Source: Aspergillus flavus (Eukaryota > Ascomycota > Eurotiomycetes > Eurotiales > Aspergillaceae). From it: a stretch of DNA of 64,000 nucleotides. Shown piece by piece: positions 60,911 to 64,000 of this stretch. Under the pieces are notes generated by a model. That model saw only the letters and a program-made list of their open reading frames with translations. It was not told the DNA's origin and ran no database searches. Position 1 is the stretch's first letter, and every line of letters starts with the position of its first letter. The position numbers were made by a program, and so were the translations under genes. The stretch lies in contig NC_092408.1 of assembly GCF_009017415.1 (NCBI RefSeq), positions 3,782,001 through 3,846,000 on the forward strand. The letters run 5' to 3'.

Positions 60911-63205
60911 TCATCCGCCAACGTGACATTCGGCGTCGGCCAACGACTGCTCCCAACTGAATAACCTGAAGAATGACCCCCGCCGCGCGACCGATCCTTG
61001 ATTCTGCCAGATTCGCAACTGTCGATTGATGCTGCACCAACTGCCGATCAACATCGTCATCACCCGCTGATTCTCAATCTCTCGCTCGATGGCCCGGAAT
61101 GTATCCTGCCCACCGTCTCCCCCGTCTGGGTTCAAGAGTGGCCCAAGAACATGGCCGAGGCGCTCCACACTCAGCATGAGACCACTTCGGCCAACGTCGC
61201 CGCCGAGTTCATCGACTTCACTCGCGCGTTCGGTCTCGTACAGGAGCATTGCACAGAGCCCGAAGAAGGCGCAGATGAGATTCAACTGCATTGGCGTGGT
61301 GAGCGCCAGGACCGCGAGACCGATTGCTTGCATTTTCGTGTGACCTGGGGGAGAGAGACTACCACTACAGCCGCCATTACGCTCGTTACTCTCCGCGATA
61401 CGCCCGTAGCAAATGCTAACGAGTATACGGTACAAGCGTGCCGACCCCAGGATTCCGCCGGGCAGTCCGGCCAGCAGAGCCTTGAACACCCAGCCAACAC
61501 TGAGAACCTGCGAAGAGCATTCACAGGAATTATCATGGCCGAGAATTCTGATCAGATCGACGGGCATTTCACCACGCCGGACCGTCACCTCAATCCTATC
61601 ATGCACATTCTCAGCGGACAGCACCTGTCTCGCAAAGTGATTGTAAATCCGGGCGGCCGTCTTCAAGTTACCCGCGTTACAGAACACTTCTGGCGTGGAC
61701 AACCCTGGCCATTGCGTTAGTAAGTAGACACCAGAACCACGATCTGTACTACATGGATAGGAGATGCCTACCAAAGCATCTCAAATAGGAAATAGTCGCG
61801 ACGAAACATGTCGGTAGCCTGAGGATAGCCGGTGCGAATTCCACTGGAAAGCTCAGAAAGCTATGTCCTCCTAGCCGAGCTAGATTTTCTAAAGACCTGC
61901 CTTTCAGTGCAGACAGTTCGCAGGACCGAGAAGAGAAATTGGCCAATGTTTTCATACGACGCAGCGTTCGTGTATGGGTTACGGCAGGCTGAGCTTTCAT
62001 ATGAAGGGTTGATCGCATTACCCGGATCCGACCAAGGACCCTATCGCGGCGTCGTGGGGGCTCGTTGTCTCCAATCACGTTGGGATCATCAACTGTTGCT
62101 CTATGAGAAAAGGTTTATCACACCACGTGGGCACTTCATAGGGTAATCTACCTGGGGCAGCCGGACCAAATCCCTTGTCCGACTCATAATTGTCCAAGTC
62201 CAGTGGATCTAGATGTATTTGAGCAGCAAGCTCATTGAAGGCGACAGCGGCTGTGTGTCGGTCGATATGAAACGACCAAGTGCTATCTCTCGATACAGTT
62301 CGAGACGAGGTGACGAGTGGTAGGTTTTCATGGTCGTGAAAAGATTCTTGATCGACGGGATTTCCGCTCTTTGCAAGCATCCCAGCCATGTGAGCTATCT
62401 CCGGATTCATGTCACCACAATACGAGCTAGCTTGCGTTGCGGAGCTGGTGGTGGTCATTGATGGCTCCAAGATGGGGTAATAGCTTGATACTCGTCGACA
62501 GGACTCCCCAAGCTCATCGAACGGGCTCTGACACACATTTTCCTTATGGAAGAGAGCAATAGGCGTTAAGGTGCGTTTTGATGAATGGTGAGACACAGTC
62601 ACGCTTGTGAGATCAGACTTTTGAGAGAGTGTTGTTCTGTCGCTAGCCTTTCTGTCCTCAAAAGGACCCAGTAGGTTCTTGTGGTCTTGGAGTAGCCTCC
62701 GCCCATTTGCGCTTCGATGAGCTCCAGTATCATCGCTCACAGTACACATATAGGCGCAGCAATCAGAATTTCTAGCAGCATACTCATCATGAAGTTCGGG
62801 GGCTCTAAATTGAGATTTCCGGCGTCGAGACTTGCGGGAACGAAGGAGGGTCACGAAGCGTCCAGAGCCTTTGATCAAATGCGGAGAATTGGCAGCTGCG
62901 TCCAAGGATGTTATTTTTATGTCATTGGTGCCTACATGAGATGAAAAATCTTTCAAAAAAGGCGGTTGCTCATGCTGCGCCTGTGGCTTTTCCTGGCGTA
63001 ATGAATTAGAGTGACCTTCTCTGGACTGCTCGTTGCAAGCGGAATTTGATCCCGTCCCAATCGACGTATCATGGCCCATATCACTTGGTAAAGCTGTATA
63101 TTGACGGTGCCAAGTGTCGCTTAACTTCCCATGACCTGCAAGAGTCCATGTTCGTGCACTGCTTTCGCTCGCAGATGATTTGGAAAAGAGGCTGAAGAGC
63201 CCCAT
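60911..63205 (-). CDS. RhoGAP-domain protein, arginine finger absent
   Basis: Three exons, 63205-62152, 62098-61772 and 61704-60911, give 724 residues. The first about 350 are Ser-rich and basic in places (TLLRSRKSRRRKSQF). A RhoGAP domain follows: ARLGGHSFLSFPVEFAPAIL, RLPTCFVATISYLRCFGLST, then PEVFCNAGNLKTAARIYNHF, MPVDLIRILGHDNSCECSS, VGWVFKALLAGLPGGILGS and ALTTPMQLNLICAFFGLCAM with VERLGHVLGPLL. RhoGAPs switch off Rho/Cdc42-type GTPases in polarity and septation. The catalytic arginine expected in 'FR-x-x-G' reads as Cys (TTC TGT AAC GCG GGT). I chose ATG 63205 (MGLFSLFSKSS); the frame is open to 63337 without ATG. The large antisense plus-strand frame at 60998-61720 is a shadow. Confidence 0.8.
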
Positions 63206-64000
63206 TACTGCCCCAAATATATCAGAAGTGAGGCGCAACGTGTAATACGCGAAATCGTAGATCACGCCCGTTGGTGAAATTGAAGTAGGACTATGGTACC
63301 ATGAAGTGGAGTTCGAAGACACTAAAACTTGAAACACAGTGAGAGACTATAGCAGCAACTGCCTCCGGCGAATGTAATAGTCGCTCCTTCTGCTCTGGCG
63401 TATGCTGAATGCATACAAAGGCCCTGTTCAATATATCAGCTAGTGAAAGGTATTCATTCCAAATGTTAAATGTATCAGCTCTATGAGAGTACATCATCTT
63501 ACCGTATGCAAGTGTACGGCTACAGCTGCATCATACAATGTCATCAGAACTATAGAAGAAATACAATACATACTCCAACAAAGACAATGGAGGATAGGTT
63601 GAGGGACAAAGACAGGGATCTTCACAACAATAGCCATGCATAAAAGAAAAATCTATTATGGTCAATCCAAACGCCAATGCTGAATTCGTGGGCAGAACGT
63701 AAACCCGACAAGCGGAGGGCCAACCCAATAGAAATCTAAACCATCATACAATACCTTGTTTCCTCGTGCACTGCAAGTCGAGAGTCCATGCCCTAGTTGG
63801 AGACGAGAAGGGCGATTTGAACGTAACCATGTCTCCGTTGAATCCTTCACAATAGACCATTTCACTGACCGTAAAAAGCAGAATTTAACGCCATTCCCAT
63901 GCAAGTTTTAATTGTGCACCAGGCACCCTGAGCGCGATGTCTGGATTACATTAGGACGATTCGTCGTTTTCGCCTTCTAGAAGGATATATTGCAGAATAT
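63206..64000. other. Right window edge, no gene supported
   Basis: About 800 bp upstream of the RhoGAP gene. Only short minus-strand frames with frequent stops are seen; a 5' exon or a neighbouring gene beyond the edge cannot be excluded. Confidence 0.35.

Noticed and set aside
60998..61720. 240-codon plus-strand ORF
   Set aside because: It lies antisense to RhoGAP exon 3, whose frame carries recognisable domain motifs and correct splice joins.

Overview
This window is nuclear DNA of a filamentous ascomycete. Short introns of about 45-80 bp with GT..AG ends and CTAAC-like branch sites, fungal-specific families (Zn2Cys6 regulator, NRPS-like adenylation enzyme, Spt21/Ams2-type GATA protein) and a bZIP protein that I recognise as AtfB all point to Aspergillus, probably section Flavi. 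The section is inference from protein recall, not a search. Gene models below were spliced by hand; where exon lengths are given, they sum to whole codons.

Layout. 0-4.6 kb: a 5'-truncated Ams2/Spt21-like GATA gene, convergent with a three-exon RPA3 gene. 4.9-14.4 kb: an accessory, decayed block. It holds a secreted-protein remnant, an NRPS-like adenylation gene with a frameshift, a kinase-like pseudogene with at least four frame changes, a prolyl-tRNA synthetase fragment, one intact and two start-less copies of a small signal-peptide protein, and a tandem array of about 104-bp units in which each unit forms a long stem whose arms covary. 14.5-23.9 kb: housekeeping genes (MFAP1 splicing factor, TRAPP subunit Trs31, NAD kinase, Las1 rRNA-processing factor) and a disordered conserved-looking protein. 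23.9-36.3 kb: about 12 kb with no convincing protein gene, rich in the 9-mer TACTCCGTA/TACGGAGTA. 36.3-44.9 kb: a run of mostly mitochondrial genes (glyoxalase II, a DUF1264 protein, IMP1 peptidase, ribosomal proteins mL38 and uL4m, 3-hydroxyisobutyryl-CoA hydrolase). 45.5-47.3 kb: a ferroportin-family transporter. 47.6-53.7 kb: a Zn2Cys6 regulator, a Cys-type sulfatase and an MFS sugar-type transporter, which together look like a sulfate-ester uptake and use module. 56.2-57.2 kb: atfB, with long gene-free flanks. 60.9-63.2 kb: a RhoGAP-domain gene whose usual arginine finger reads as cysteine.

How the genes work together. The sulfatase and the transporter are divergent over a 465-bp promoter that carries a 16-nt palindrome centred on a CRE (TGACGTCA) and two copies of a CGG direct repeat of the kind bound by Zn2Cys6 proteins; the regulator lies just beyond the sulfatase. 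The mL38 and uL4m genes share a 224-bp divergent promoter, and IMP1 converges on mL38. The least explained element is the hairpin array at 11.9-12.35 kb.
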